Positions 9,320 to 18,480 of a DNA stretch of 64,000 bases are shown here, piece after piece (the first letter of the stretch is position 1; the number at the start of each line of letters is the position of its first letter). The translations under genes and the position numbers were made by a program. The notes below the pieces were generated by a model, which had not been told where the DNA came from, ran no database searches, and saw only the letters and a list, made by a program, of their open reading frames with translations. The DNA is taken from assembly GCA_905182175.1 (NCBI GenBank), contig CAJJAT010000023.1, positions 1-64,000 of the forward strand, written 5' to 3'. The stretch comes from Flavobacteriales bacterium UBA1494 (GTDB taxonomy: Bacteria > Bacteroidota > Bacteroidia > Flavobacteriales_E > Vicingaceae).

Positions 9320-10071
9320 TGTTCTTTTTTCTTTCCAAAATTCTAACATTTTTACTTCAACCGTTAGTTTGGGTTGTCGTTCTTTTGCTGCTTTCCATTT
9401 GTTCGAAAGTTCAAAAGCGAAGAAAAAGATATAGAATAAGTGCATTAGTTGTTTTACTCTTCTTTTCCAACCAATTTATTTTTAACGAAGTAAGCCGAGT
9501 TTGGGAAAATCAAATTCCAGCTTACCAAGGCGCAAAAACATTTGATGTTGCTATTGTTTTAGGCGGACTTTCCAACTTCGATGAATTTCATAACCAACCT
9601 GCTTTTCATGCCAATACTGAAAGGCTGATGAATGTTTTACCTCTTTATTTTAATGGCCAAGTAAAAAACATTTTGTTTGCTGGAGGTTCCGGTAGAATCG
9701 ATAAGCAAAATATAGAAGCTATCTTCATAGAGAAATACCTGATAAGTTTGGGTGTTAAAAAAGAACATATTTTACTCGACACCAAATCAAGAAATACCTA
9801 TGAAAATGCGAAATATGCAGTAGGATTAATCAGTAAAAACGATAAACTCTTACTCTCTACGTCAGCTTCCCACATGCCGAGAAGTTTGGCTTGTTTTAAG
9901 AAATTAGGCGTTTCCCCTACTCCATTTCCAGTAGATTATGTGAGTTACGAAAAGAATCGTTTTAACGTAGATAAAATTCTTGTCCCCGATGCCAGCACCA
10001 TAAATTATTGGTATTTACTGCTGCATGAATGGGTAGGCACCTTAAGCTACAAGCTGAAGGATTATTGTTAG
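9319..10071 (+). CDS. YdcF-family (DUF218) membrane protein
   Basis: A 250-residue protein with two N-terminal membrane segments (about residues 2-28 and 36-52) and a DUF218 domain. The domain shows DVAIVLGG, NILFAGGSGR, the segment LDTKSRNTYENA, and LLSTSASHMPRS near the C-terminal half. The ATG at 9319 overlaps the hemY stop by one base (TGATG); a TTG three bases earlier is possible but less likely. It is co-transcribed with hemN-hemY. YdcF/SanA/ElyC relatives affect the cell envelope and lipid-carrier metabolism in E. coli, but no biochemical role can be assigned here. Position after heme genes need not mean a heme function. Confidence 0.85.
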   Translation: MFFFLSKILTFLLQPLVWVVVLLLLSICSKVQKRRKRYRISALVVLLFFSNQFIFNEVSRVWENQIPAYQGAKTFDVAIVLGGLSNFDEFHNQPAFHANTERLMNVLPLYFNGQVKNILFAGGSGRIDKQNIEAIFIEKYLISLGVKKEHILLDTKSRNTYENAKYAVGLISKNDKLLLSTSASHMPRSLACFKKLGVSPTPFPVDYVSYEKNRFNVDKILVPDASTINYWYLLLHEWVGTLSYKLKDYC

Positions 10072-10351
10072 AAACGTCAAATTCCCGCACTACAGGTAAC
10101 AATACTACCTTAAAAGCTTAATGTGCTAGTTACAACTACCTTTGTTTTATAGTGCCTTCCACTATTTTTTTTCGGTCTACTTAGTGTTGTTGATCGTAAT
10201 AGTCAACTATTCCAATGAACAGGCTTCATTTATTCAAAATTAAGCTCCAAAATATCTGGCATACTACTACATATTGGAAATCATGAGACCTCAACAGTAA
10301 ATTTTTAACTCAATACTTGAGAAATTTACTGAACGAATTGTTTCCCGGAAA

Positions 10352-10606
10352 TTATGCAGCTATTTAACAATAGCAATCCTATCTATTTCGTTTTTTCCTT
10401 GCAAACAAGATGATTCCATTTGTACTAATCACACAGCAGCATCTGCAACAAAAACTTACTATTTGCCAGTAAAATACTAAATAACATCGGTTTACGCAAC
10501 ACATGAGGTAGATAGCAGTGACGATAAAGTTCTGCTAAGTAACGATGCCGTGACGGTTATTGATAGCATCAACAATTCGCAACAATATCAAGTGTATGTC
10601 AGTTAG
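10352..10606 (+). pseudogene. Remnant of a small lipoprotein gene
   Basis: One reading frame gives LCSYLTIAILSISFFPC, a lipoprotein-like signal with a possible lipid-attachment Cys, then KQDDSICTNHTAAS and TYYLPVKY. TAA at 10478-10480 interrupts it, but the same frame continues ITSVYATHEVDSSDDKVLL to TAG at 10604-10606. No start codon remains. It looks like an eroded lipoprotein gene. The rest of 10072-10763 holds nothing recognisable apart from the terminator below. Confidence 0.5.
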
Positions 10607-10637
10607 CTCGGACGTAAATACAGAAAAGCAAACCAAC

Positions 10638-10677
10638 AAAAAAGCCCGTTTCAACGTAAGTTGAAACGGGCTTTTTT
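10638..10677. terminator. Strong bidirectional intrinsic terminator
   Basis: GCCCGTTTCAAC (10644-10655) and GTTGAAACGGGC (10660-10671) form a perfect 12-bp stem with a GTAA loop. It has A6 before and T6 after, so it can work in both directions. It closes the heme-side region and the end of the minus-strand sucD transcript. Confidence 0.93.
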
Positions 10678-10763
10678 ATCCTATTCTTTTAAAATTACCG
10701 AACTAATCGATAGTCGAAGGACAATTTTAAGTTTTGTATTTCTTTGTAGCTAAATTGAAAAAT

Positions 10764-11633
10764 CTACTTCATTAAATCAGCCATTAATTTGCCAATTTCA
10801 GCAGGAGAATCAGCAACAGTGATTCCACATACCCTTAAAATTTCCATTTTTGCAGCAGCAGTATCGTCAGCACCACCAACAATTGCACCTGCGTGGCCCA
10901 TTGTTCTTCCTGCGGGAGCAGTTTGACCTGCAATAAATCCTACAACTGGCTTCGTACCGTGCTCTTTAATCCAATGGGCAGCATCCGCTTCCATAGAACC
11001 TCCAATCTCACCAATCATGATGATTCCTTTCGTTTCAGGATCGTTCATTAACAATTCAACCGCTTGTTTAGTATTTGTTCCAATAATTGGATCTCCACCA
11101 ATTCCGATAGCTGTTGTAATTCCTAAACCAGCTTTTACAACTTGGTCAGCAGCTTCGTAAGTCAATGTTCCAGATTTAGAAACAATACCAATGTTTCCTT
11201 CTTTAAAAACAAACCCAGGCATAATACCAACTTTCGCTTCACCCGGAGTGATAACGCCAGGACAGTTAGGCCCTATTAGCGTACAAGCTTTGTCCGTCAA
11301 ATATTCCTTGACCATAATCATGTCTTTGGTTGGAATACCTTCTGTAATACAAATAATTACTTTAATTCCAGCTTCAGCAGCTTCCATAATGGCGTCAGCA
11401 GCAAAGGCTGGCGGTACAAAAATAATTGAAACGTTCGCTCCAACCTTAGTAACCGCATCAGAAACAGTATTAAAAACTGGACGATCTAAATGTGTTTGAC
11501 CACCTTTACCGGGGGTTACACCACCTACAACGTCTGTTCCGTACTCAATCATTTGACCTGCATGGAAAGTTCCTTCACTGCCTGTGAAACCTTGTACAAT
11601 TACTTTTGAATCTTTGTTTACTAAAACACTCAT
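10764..11633 (-). CDS. sucD: Succinyl-CoA ligase, alpha subunit
   Basis: A 289-residue TCA-cycle subunit that, with SucC, interconverts succinyl-CoA and succinate with nucleotide triphosphate formation. It starts [21 protein letters not shown] with the CoA-binding Rossmann fold, has TPGKGGQTH, the segment [20 protein letters not shown], and GGDPIIGT. The phosphorylated His is in [12 protein letters not shown] (His247). Length is standard. The beta subunit gene sucC is not adjacent, so the subunits are encoded separately, as is common in Bacteroidota. The terminator at 10638-10677 lies downstream and a TAATTTTG promoter box at 11668-11675 lies upstream, so it is a single-gene transcript. Confidence 0.96.
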   Translation of the reverse strand: MSVLVNKDSKVIVQGFTGSEGTFHAGQMIEYGTDVVGGVTPGKGGQTHLDRPVFNTVSDAVTKVGANVSIIFVPPAFAADAIMEAAEAGIKVIICITEGIPTKDMIMVKEYLTDKACTLIGPNCPGVITPGEAKVGIMPGFVFKEGNIGIVSKSGTLTYEAADQVVKAGLGITTAIGIGGDPIIGTNTKQAVELLMNDPETKGIIMIGEIGGSMEADAAHWIKEHGTKPVVGFIAGQTAPAGRTMGHAGAIVGGADDTAAAKMEILRVCGITVADSPAEIGKLMADLMK

Positions 11634-11667
11634 TTTATATCTTGTTTCGTTCTTTTTATAAGGTTTC

Positions 11668-11675
11668 CAAAATTA
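11668..11675 (-). promoter_or_regulatory. -7 element TAATTTTG of sucD
   Basis: Perfect TAnnTTTG on the minus strand, about 34 nt before the sucD ATG. A TTTG 16 nt upstream could serve as the -33 element. Confidence 0.6.
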
Positions 11676-11729
11676 GTTTTTATCCGTTTGCCAAACAAGA
11701 ACAAATAGGAAATAAAATAGAAGATCTTT

Positions 11730-12824
11730 TTAGAAATCTAAAGTCAGTTGATAGCCATCCAACCCTTTCATTTTGTTTACATTATCTAACTGAGATAGCG
11801 TTATCCCAAGTAGACGAACTTCCTTTTCCAAATATTCAGGTTGGTGCAGCAATTCATTCACTACCGTCCATATTACGGTTGAATCGTTGGTGTAATAATC
11901 CAGGCTTTTAGAGCGAGTTTTAACGGTAAAATCGTGGTATTTTATTTTCAACGTAATCGTTCTTCCCTTCCTGCCAGTTTTGTCAATCCGCCGCGACAAA
12001 GTTTCATGAATTTGCCTTAACGATTCCGAAACCTCAGCCTCATCAAATAAATCGTTCGAAAAGGTATTCTCTGCCCCTATGGATTTCCGCAGTCGATCTG
12101 TTTTTACTTCGCGGTTGTCGTTGGCCGTTACAATGTCATGATAATGTCTTCCTGCTTTTCCATATCGCCGAACCAATTCACTGCGCTCCAATTTCATTAA
12201 ATCGGAGCCCTTAAAAATCATTTGAAGGTTCATTTTTTTTGCCGTCACTTTTCCGATGCCATGAAATTTTTCGATGGGCAACTGCTCCATGAAAGGAATT
12301 GCTTGTTCGGGTAAAATGACACTCAATCCGTCGGGCTTATCCAAGTCAGAGGCAGTTTTTGCTAAAAACTTATTAAAAGAAATTCCTGCAGAAGCCGTTA
12401 AGCCAACTTTTTCTTTCACCTCTTGCCGAATGAGCATGGCAATTTTAATGGCCGATTTTAAATTTTTCTTGTTATAAGTTACATCCAAATAGGCTTCATC
12501 CAAAGAAAGTGGCTCTACTAAGTTCGTATAACTTTGAAAGATTTCCATAATTTGACCTGAAACTTCTTTGTAACGGTCAAAACGCGGTTTAACAAAAATT
12601 AAATGAGGGCAACGGCGCGCTGCAATACTAGAGGCTAATGCAGAGTGGACACCATAAGCTCTTGCCTCGTAACTTGCTGCCGCAACCACTCCTCGCTCTC
12701 TTGAGCCGCCGACAGCAATTGGCTTTCCTTTTAATTCAGGTTGGTCCATTTGCTCTACCGAAGCATAAAAAGCATCCATATCGATGTGAATTATTTTTCG
12801 GTATTTACTTTTGGGAGCGATCAT
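11730..12824 (-). CDS. dinB: DNA polymerase IV (Y family)
   Basis: A 364-residue translesion polymerase. Catalytic acidic residues are visible in IIHIDMDAFYASVEQ (Asp15, Asp17) and LSLDEAYLDVT (Asp109, Glu110). The family signatures GVVAAASYEARAYGV and SAGISFNKFLAKTASD, a helix-hairpin-helix thumb (FHGIGKVTAKKM), and a little-finger domain follow. The C-terminus ends YQLTLDF, which resembles a beta-clamp-binding peptide. The conserved HIDMDAFY at residues 13-20 fixes the start near ATG 12824. A perfect -7 promoter box sits only 5 nt upstream of that ATG, so the mRNA is probably leaderless. No LexA-type operator was recognised. Confidence 0.95.
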   Translation of the reverse strand: MIAPKSKYRKIIHIDMDAFYASVEQMDQPELKGKPIAVGGSRERGVVAAASYEARAYGVHSALASSIAARRCPHLIFVKPRFDRYKEVSGQIMEIFQSYTNLVEPLSLDEAYLDVTYNKKNLKSAIKIAMLIRQEVKEKVGLTASAGISFNKFLAKTASDLDKPDGLSVILPEQAIPFMEQLPIEKFHGIGKVTAKKMNLQMIFKGSDLMKLERSELVRRYGKAGRHYHDIVTANDNREVKTDRLRKSIGAENTFSNDLFDEAEVSESLRQIHETLSRRIDKTGRKGRTITLKIKYHDFTVKTRSKSLDYYTNDSTVIWTVVNELLHQPEYLEKEVRLLGITLSQLDNVNKMKGLDGYQLTLDF

Positions 12825-12829
12825 TATTT

Positions 12830-12837
12830 CAAAATTA
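12830..12837 (-). promoter_or_regulatory. -7 element TAATTTTG of dinB
   Basis: Perfect TAnnTTTG on the minus strand, separated from the dinB ATG by five bases (aaata). Predicts a transcript starting at the start codon. Confidence 0.65.
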
Positions 12838-12927
12838 ACTAGAACAATCCAACGAGCTTATCGTTTTTTCAATGTTAAAATTTATAGAAAAGATGAAAAA
12901 CGTTTCCACCCATCTAAAAAAGCAAAT

Positions 12928-12935
12928 TATATTTG
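12928..12935 (+). promoter_or_regulatory. -7 element TATATTTG of the YceI gene
   Basis: Perfect TAnnTTTG, 25 nt before ATG 12961. It lies inside a longer upstream open frame and so supports the ATG at 12961 as the true start. Confidence 0.65.
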
Positions 12936-12960
12936 TCATTATATAAACAACCTGAACAAA

Positions 12961-13548
12961 ATGAAAAAGTTAGCCTTCACAAGTCTTCTATTATTTCTAG
13001 CAATCATCCAACTTTCTGCGCAGGACGATTATTTAGTGAATACAGAAATAAGTTCAGTAGAGTGGATTGGAAGAAAAGTTACTGGAGAACACAGTGGCGT
13101 TATTAAGTTAAAAAACGGGAGCTACACTTTTGAAGGTGGGTTAATTACAAAAGGTGAATTCATCATCAACATGAAAACCATTGAAGTAACTGACATTGAA
13201 GACGAACAGAGTAATGAAAAGCTAAGAGGGCACCTTATATCCACTGATTTTTTTAGCGTTAACAACTATCCTAATGGAAAATTAACGGTTATCAAAAGTG
13301 AAAAAATAGGTAACAATAAATTAAAATTGACGGCAACTTTAGAGTTAAAAGAAATTTCAAGGCGCATTGAATTTGAAGTTACTATGCTACAAGAAGGAGA
13401 TAATATGGTCGCTATCGGTCAAGTTGACATCAACAGAACTGATTTTGATATCAGATATGGATCAGGTTCATTTTTTGATAATTTAGGCGACAAGGCAATC
13501 AAAGACAACTTTACAGTAAAGTTTAAAGTAGCAGCAATCAAAAAGTAA
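12961..13548 (+). CDS. YceI-family periplasmic protein
   Basis: A 195-residue protein with a Sec signal peptide (MKKLAFTSLLLFLAIIQLSA, cut before QDD). The mature part is a YceI-like lipocalin fold: SSVEWIGRKVTGEHSGVIKL, a DIEDEQSNEKLRGHL segment (family pattern D..N..R..HL), FFSVNNYPNG, and a final FTVKFKV strand. YceI proteins bind isoprenoid or fatty amphiphiles in a beta-barrel. The ATG at 12961 gives a normal signal peptide and follows a perfect -7 promoter box, so the longer frame from 12811 is not the gene. Divergent from dinB. Confidence 0.9.
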   Translation: MKKLAFTSLLLFLAIIQLSAQDDYLVNTEISSVEWIGRKVTGEHSGVIKLKNGSYTFEGGLITKGEFIINMKTIEVTDIEDEQSNEKLRGHLISTDFFSVNNYPNGKLTVIKSEKIGNNKLKLTATLELKEISRRIEFEVTMLQEGDNMVAIGQVDINRTDFDIRYGSGSFFDNLGDKAIKDNFTVKFKVAAIKK

Positions 13549-13566
13549 GAGTTCATCGGAAGTCCT

Positions 13567-13574
13567 TATTTTTG
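13567..13574 (+). promoter_or_regulatory. -7 element TATTTTTG of the 770-residue membrane protein
   Basis: Perfect TAnnTTTG, 10 nt before the TTG start at 13585. The predicted leader is only a few bases. Confidence 0.55.
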
Positions 13575-13584
13575 AGATCAAAAA

Positions 13585-15897
13585 TTGAGTAAGACTTCTT
13601 TTTATAGAATTTTGACAGTGTTGTGCACTTTTGCCTTTTTACTGTGCTTTTATTCGGATGCTTTCTTTAGTCCAAACAGCTATTTATTTAGCAACTCAAA
13701 TGACGGCATAAAAAACTACTACACATACGCTTATCACATAAAAAACAACAAGAGTGCTACTAATTTTGAAGGCTTAAATTATCCTTACGGAGAACATTTT
13801 TTATACACCGATTGCCATCCAATTCTTGTTAGTCTACTCAGACCTTTAACAACATTTTTACCATTCGTTGAAACGCATGCCATTGGTATTTTAAACAGCC
13901 TACTACTGCTCGCAATTATACTAAGTGCATACATTCTGTTTTTACTGCTGAGAGGATTACAAGTGAATCACTTTTTGGCTTTCCTAGGCGCTATCGCCAT
14001 TACAGCACTTGCTCCCCAAATCTTTAGAATACAAGGTCATTTTGCCCTCTCGTACTCCTTTGGTATTCCGCTTACTCTACTGTTCTTGCTGCGTTACTTA
14101 AAGGGCATTAAACCACAAAAGCAGCTTTTATTTCTGATCCTTTTTAATGCTCTCTTGCTTTTTGTACATGCTTATTTAGGCATTATTTGCATTTCCATTT
14201 TAGTGGCTTACTTTTTAGTTGAAGGTATTCTAACCCGATTTAAAAAAGCAAAAACTTGGAAGCTACTTTTCAGTGCGGGCATTTCTATGGTACCATTTTT
14301 AGGCGTTAAAGCAGCAACCGACTTTCATAAATTCAGAACAGATAACCCCTATGGCTTTTTTGAATATTATGCTGATGTTGATACTATTCTATTGCCCAAT
14401 CAAGGACCTTGGCAAGAATTCCTATTTCCTTTTTTACCGCACTTTACCCAAACGTGGGAAGGCTGGGCTTACATCGGATTAGGTACCGTTTTATTATTGC
14501 CATTTATTTCCTTTTACTTTTTTAAGAATTCCAACAATAGCTTGACTTTTAGCTTAAGTAAAATACTGCTGGCTTCGCTGCTGTTGCTGATTTTTTCATT
14601 CGGTATCCCATTTCGTTTTGGACTAGAAAACGTACTAGAGTACTTGCCTTTTTTAAAGCAATTTAGATCCATCGGTAGATTTGCCTGGGTATTTTACTTT
14701 GTTATTTCTCTATCTGCATTTTACCTCCTTACTGTTTGGTCAGAAAAAATTGAATCAAAAACTGGCAAAATACTTTTAGTGTTGAGCCTTCCATTGCTCA
14801 TGTTAGCCGAAAGTTTGCCGTATCACACAGCCATAGGATCGGACATTAGTAAAGTAAGAAACAGTTTTAAAAAATCAAACCTTGACCACGAGTTAGCTGC
14901 ACTCATTGAGCAAATTAATCCGTTAGAATTTCAAGCCATTGTCTCCATTCCTTTTTACAACATTGGTAGCGAGAACTATCAAAAGGAAGCTTCAACGGAA
15001 ACGTACTTAAACTCAATGCTACTTTCTTACCATACTACATTACCGCTCACATCAGCTCATTCAGCAAGGTCTTCGCTGCTAGAAAGTAAAAATGCAATGC
15101 AATTTTTTGCTCCAAGTTTTTACCAAAAAGCGATTCAGAAAGACCTACCTTCCATCCTACCATTTTTAGTGCTGTTAGCTAAAAATGAGCCCATCGAAAA
15201 TGCAGAAAAAAATCTGTTAAAACCTGTTCAATGGATCAAGGAGACCGACAATCTTTCTGTTGGCTTATTGCCGTATGATGCCGTTTTTAAAAATACAGCA
15301 CAACGAGAAATTGATGCTTTTACGAAGGACAGTTCTTTAGTTGAATCAATTGAATTTCTCGTATCAGACTCTTCCAAATACTTTTACACACCTAAATTCA
15401 ATTCAGATAGGGTAACTGTTTCGGGTAAAAAAGAGCAATTTAGAAGTAACAAATCGAAGGTTATAAATCAGCAAGAGCAAAATAAGTTACTGGAACTAGC
15501 ATCCTCAACTTTACAGAGAACTAAACGTTACGAAGCATCCATTTGGGTAAGCAGTAACGCTACAAACCAAGGGCAAGACGACTTGAACCATTTAGGGTTT
15601 GTAGTGGTGGAAAAAAATAAAAATGGAACTCCTGTTCAATCTATTAACCAAAAAGTTATGTCAACTTTCGTTCATTTTGAAGGTTGGAGTTTGGTTCAAT
15701 TGGAATTCTCCCCACTCACAAACAACAGTAGGTTCGAATTTTACCTCAATGGAAATTCACCACAACCCAATCAGACTTTTGCTGCCGATTTATTAATCAG
15801 AGATGTTGGTTTGGATGTGTTTAAAATATTAGAGGGTAATAAGGCTAAACCAACCGTTTTGTATAAAAATAACCACAGGATCAAAACAGTAAATTAA
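13585..15897 (+). CDS. Large polytopic membrane protein, GT-C glycosyltransferase-like
   Basis: A 770-residue protein starting at TTG 13585 (MSKTSFYRILTVLCTFAFLL). About eleven membrane segments fill residues 8-400, with an early non-cytoplasmic loop NSNDGIKNYYTYAYHI and GLNYPYGEHFLYTDCHP. A large soluble C-terminal half (about 420-770) follows. A first loop with acidic residues followed by many helices is the layout of GT-C transferases that use lipid-linked sugars; no specific family motif was recognised, so this is inference from architecture. The C-terminal half ends in beta-rich sequence (VQLEFSPLTNNSRFEFYLNG) that could be a sugar-binding sandwich. It may be expressed alone from the box at 13567-13574. 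Confidence 0.6.
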   Translation: MSKTSFYRILTVLCTFAFLLCFYSDAFFSPNSYLFSNSNDGIKNYYTYAYHIKNNKSATNFEGLNYPYGEHFLYTDCHPILVSLLRPLTTFLPFVETHAIGILNSLLLLAIILSAYILFLLLRGLQVNHFLAFLGAIAITALAPQIFRIQGHFALSYSFGIPLTLLFLLRYLKGIKPQKQLLFLILFNALLLFVHAYLGIICISILVAYFLVEGILTRFKKAKTWKLLFSAGISMVPFLGVKAATDFHKFRTDNPYGFFEYYADVDTILLPNQGPWQEFLFPFLPHFTQTWEGWAYIGLGTVLLLPFISFYFFKNSNNSLTFSLSKILLASLLLLIFSFGIPFRFGLENVLEYLPFLKQFRSIGRFAWVFYFVISLSAFYLLTVWSEKIESKTGKILLVLSLPLLMLAESLPYHTAIGSDISKVRNSFKKSNLDHELAALIEQINPLEFQAIVSIPFYNIGSENYQKEASTETYLNSMLLSYHTTLPLTSAHSARSSLLESKNAMQFFAPSFYQKAIQKDLPSILPFLVLLAKNEPIENAEKNLLKPVQWIKETDNLSVGLLPYDAVFKNTAQREIDAFTKDSSLVESIEFLVSDSSKYFYTPKFNSDRVTVSGKKEQFRSNKSKVINQQEQNKLLELASSTLQRTKRYEASIWVSSNATNQGQDDLNHLGFVVVEKNKNGTPVQSINQKVMSTFVHFEGWSLVQLEFSPLTNNSRFEFYLNGNSPQPNQTFAADLLIRDVGLDVFKILEGNKAKPTVLYKNNHRIKTVN

Positions 15898-15953
15898 TCG
15901 AATTATTTTCGATTAAAGTCCTATCATTGCGTTATAAAAAATGAAGCACAGTA

Positions 15954-17732
15954 TTGGAAAAACAAGGCTTTTTATCTCTTATTAACCTGCGCTTAAGACA
16001 AGCAGCGTTAGCAGTTAGTATTGTGGCAGTATTTGCTGTTTTCTACGACTTTGGCTTCAATCAAAATACAACTGTACAGTTCTGGTTGAATTCTCTTTAC
16101 TCCTTTACACTCGCAGTTGGAATTGTTGCCACTATTATTCGTCATCTAAAAAAAACAGAACGCCCCCCTTTTCAGGTACTCATTTTTGACTTTCTAAGCG
16201 TTTCACTTTTCAGCATATTATTAATCGACAAGTTTAAATTGCTGTCATCGGTTGAATTTTTTCAATTTTTCAATTCTGCCCCTTGGTTCTATGCTGCTAT
16301 TTTTCTGGTTTTCATTAGAGAGTTGGCAACGAGACAACTAAACCTAAACAGAACATTCTTCAACCCTGCCCAATTGTTCATTATTAGCTTCTTGGGTATC
16401 ATATTTCTTGGCACTACGTTGTTACTGCTACCCAATGCAACACACGATGGAATACGTTTTTTAGATGCACTTTTCACCTCCACATCGGCTGTTTGTGTTA
16501 CTGGTCTTGTCGTGGTAGATACAGGCACCTACTTCACCCTTTTTGGCCAGTGTATTATTCTGGCTTTATTCCAAATTGGAGGGCTTGGCATCATGACGTT
16601 TGCTAGTTACTTTAGCTATTTCTTCCGCGGCGGTACCACCTATGAAAATCAATCGATGTTAAGCGATATGACGAGTTCTAGTAAGCTTGGCGAAGTATTT
16701 AACACCTTAAAAAATATTATATTAATCACAGTAAGTATTGAAGCGATTGGAGCGATAATCATATTTTCTAATCTTCACCTTTCAGAAATGCCATCCTTTT
16801 TCGATCGCGCATTCTTCTCCATTTTTCATTCGGTTTCTGCATTTTGTAATGCTGGATTTAGCACCTTACCAGATAGTTTATACACTGGGTTTTTCAAGTT
16901 TAAATATGGAATTCATTCTGTAGCCATGGTGCTCTTTATTTTTGGAGGATTAGGCTTTCCAATTGTTTTCAATTTATTCAAGTACCTCCGATATTTGGTT
17001 ATCAAGCGCCTGATGCCATTTCTGCTAGGAGAAAAGAATGAAACTACTGTAACTCCCTGGATGGTTAATTTAAGTTCAAGAATTACGTTAATTACAAGTT
17101 TAACTTTGTTTGTCTTGGGAAGTGTTGTCTTCTTCATTTTCGAATACGATAATACGTTAGCAGAACACAGCGGCTTTGGCAAAATCATCACATCCATGTT
17201 TAGCGCTGCGACTCCACGTACAGCAGGATTTAATACAGTTGATACTTCTGCATTAAATTTCTCTACCCTCATGCTCATTTTTTTACTAATGTGGGTAGGA
17301 GCTTCGCCGGCTTCTACGGGTGGTGGAATTAAGACTAGCACATTTGCCATTGCTACCCTTAACTTTTGGAGTTTAGCGCGCGGTAAATCAAGGATTGAAA
17401 TTTTCCGCAGAGAAATAGCTGATTTAACAGTAAGACGTTCATTTGCAATTATATCCCTATCGCTTGTAATTATTGGAGCAGGCGTTTTTGCAATTGCACA
17501 TTTCGATAGTGACAAAGACCTGTTAGGAATTGCATTTGAGTGCTTTTCTGCCTACAGCACAGTAGGACTTAGTATTGGCATTACTTCTGAATTAAGCGAC
17601 CCTAGCAAACTAGTGATCATAGGAATAATGTTTGTGGGAAGAGTAAGTATGCTGACCATTTTAATTGCCATAATTCGAAAAGAAAAATTTAATAAATACA
17701 GGTACTCGAAAGAGGAAATATTGATCAACTAA
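15954..17732 (+). CDS. trkH: TrkH/KtrB-type potassium uptake channel subunit
   Basis: A 592-residue membrane protein of the Trk/Ktr family that forms the potassium pathway. N-terminal helices (residues 10-125) precede the four M1-P-M2 repeats. P-loop regions are seen as FTSTSAVCVTGLVVVDTGT, HSVSAFCNAGFSTL, AATPRTAGFNTVDTS and CFSAYSTVGLSIGI, each keeping the selectivity Gly. GASPASTGGGIKTST is the typical segment before the last repeat. The start is TTG 15954; the nearby ATG at 15941 is in another frame and closes quickly. A near-consensus -7 box TATCATTG lies at 15922-15929. The regulatory subunit follows 64 nt downstream. Confidence 0.9.
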   Translation: MEKQGFLSLINLRLRQAALAVSIVAVFAVFYDFGFNQNTTVQFWLNSLYSFTLAVGIVATIIRHLKKTERPPFQVLIFDFLSVSLFSILLIDKFKLLSSVEFFQFFNSAPWFYAAIFLVFIRELATRQLNLNRTFFNPAQLFIISFLGIIFLGTTLLLLPNATHDGIRFLDALFTSTSAVCVTGLVVVDTGTYFTLFGQCIILALFQIGGLGIMTFASYFSYFFRGGTTYENQSMLSDMTSSSKLGEVFNTLKNIILITVSIEAIGAIIIFSNLHLSEMPSFFDRAFFSIFHSVSAFCNAGFSTLPDSLYTGFFKFKYGIHSVAMVLFIFGGLGFPIVFNLFKYLRYLVIKRLMPFLLGEKNETTVTPWMVNLSSRITLITSLTLFVLGSVVFFIFEYDNTLAEHSGFGKIITSMFSAATPRTAGFNTVDTSALNFSTLMLIFLLMWVGASPASTGGGIKTSTFAIATLNFWSLARGKSRIEIFRREIADLTVRRSFAIISLSLVIIGAGVFAIAHFDSDKDLLGIAFECFSAYSTVGLSIGITSELSDPSKLVIIGIMFVGRVSMLTILIAIIRKEKFNKYRYSKEEILIN

Positions 17733-17796
17733 AAAATTAAACTATTTGGAATCAATAATTGAATAATTCGCAATTCGTAATTCATAATTTTACCGT

Positions 17797-18480
17797 ATGA
17801 AATACATCATCTTTGGTTTAGGAAACTTTGGTTCCTCTTTAGGTCAAAAATTGACAGAGGCAGGCAACGAAGTAATTGGGATAGATAACAACATGGACAA
17901 AGTTGATGCTTTAAAAGAGACCATTTCGCATACCATTTGCATGGACTCTACCGACCAATTTACCGTTTCAGGTTTACCCTTAAAAGATGCCGATGTGGTA
18001 ATTGTTGCCATTGGTGAAGATCAAGGTGCGAATGTGATGACAACCGCAGTACTGAAAAACCTTAAAGTAAAGCGACTTATTTCAAGAGCAATTACGCCGT
18101 TACACGAAACAGTTTTGGAAGCCATTGGAGTAGACGAAGTTGTTCACCCTGAAGAGGAAACTGCAGAGCGTTGGGCCAAAAAACTAACCTTAAAAGGGGT
18201 CGTTGAATCGTTCGAATTGAGCAGCCAATATAGTATTGTAGAAGTAAATGTTCCGAAGCGCTACGCGGGCAAAACCTTAGCAGAAGTTGGCTTTAGAAGA
18301 AGGTACAATGTTCTGGTATTGACCACCATTAAAAAAGAAGACAAAAAAAATCTTTTAGGCGTGAATCGAGAGGTGAACGCGGTACAGGGTGTCGCTTCAC
18401 CAAAAACGGTATTAGAAGAAGACGATATTATGGTGATTTATGGCGACAACAAAGACATTAAGGGCCTATTGAGTGAGTAA
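17797..18480 (+). CDS. trkA: TrkA/KtrA-type potassium uptake regulator
   Basis: A 227-residue cytosolic RCK protein that gates the TrkH channel. It has an N-terminal Rossmann domain (KYIIFGLGNFGSSLGQKL, acidic IGIDNN after strand 2, then MDSTD) and a C-terminal RCK_C domain from about residue 135 (EVNVPKRYAGKTLAEVGFR). Single-RCK length is that of KtrA rather than E. coli TrkA, which has two. A near-consensus -7 box TAATTTTA at 17785-17792 ends 4 nt before the ATG, so a separate, possibly leaderless transcript is likely besides read-through from trkH. Upstream, GTAATTC-type words repeat in the 64-nt gap. Confidence 0.9.
   Translation: MKYIIFGLGNFGSSLGQKLTEAGNEVIGIDNNMDKVDALKETISHTICMDSTDQFTVSGLPLKDADVVIVAIGEDQGANVMTTAVLKNLKVKRLISRAITPLHETVLEAIGVDEVVHPEEETAERWAKKLTLKGVVESFELSSQYSIVEVNVPKRYAGKTLAEVGFRRRYNVLVLTTIKKEDKKNLLGVNREVNAVQGVASPKTVLEEDDIMVIYGDNKDIKGLLSE

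Noticed and set aside
9316-9321. TTG start for the YdcF gene
   Set aside because: An ATG three bases later fits the stop-start overlap with hemY and needs no unusual codon.
15941-15985. ATG at 15941 as the trkH start
   Set aside because: It is in another frame and closes after about 13 codons; the TTG at 15954 opens the conserved frame.
16913-17515. Minus-strand 200-codon frame inside trkH
   Set aside because: It mirrors conserved TrkH pore segments on the other strand and has no start context.
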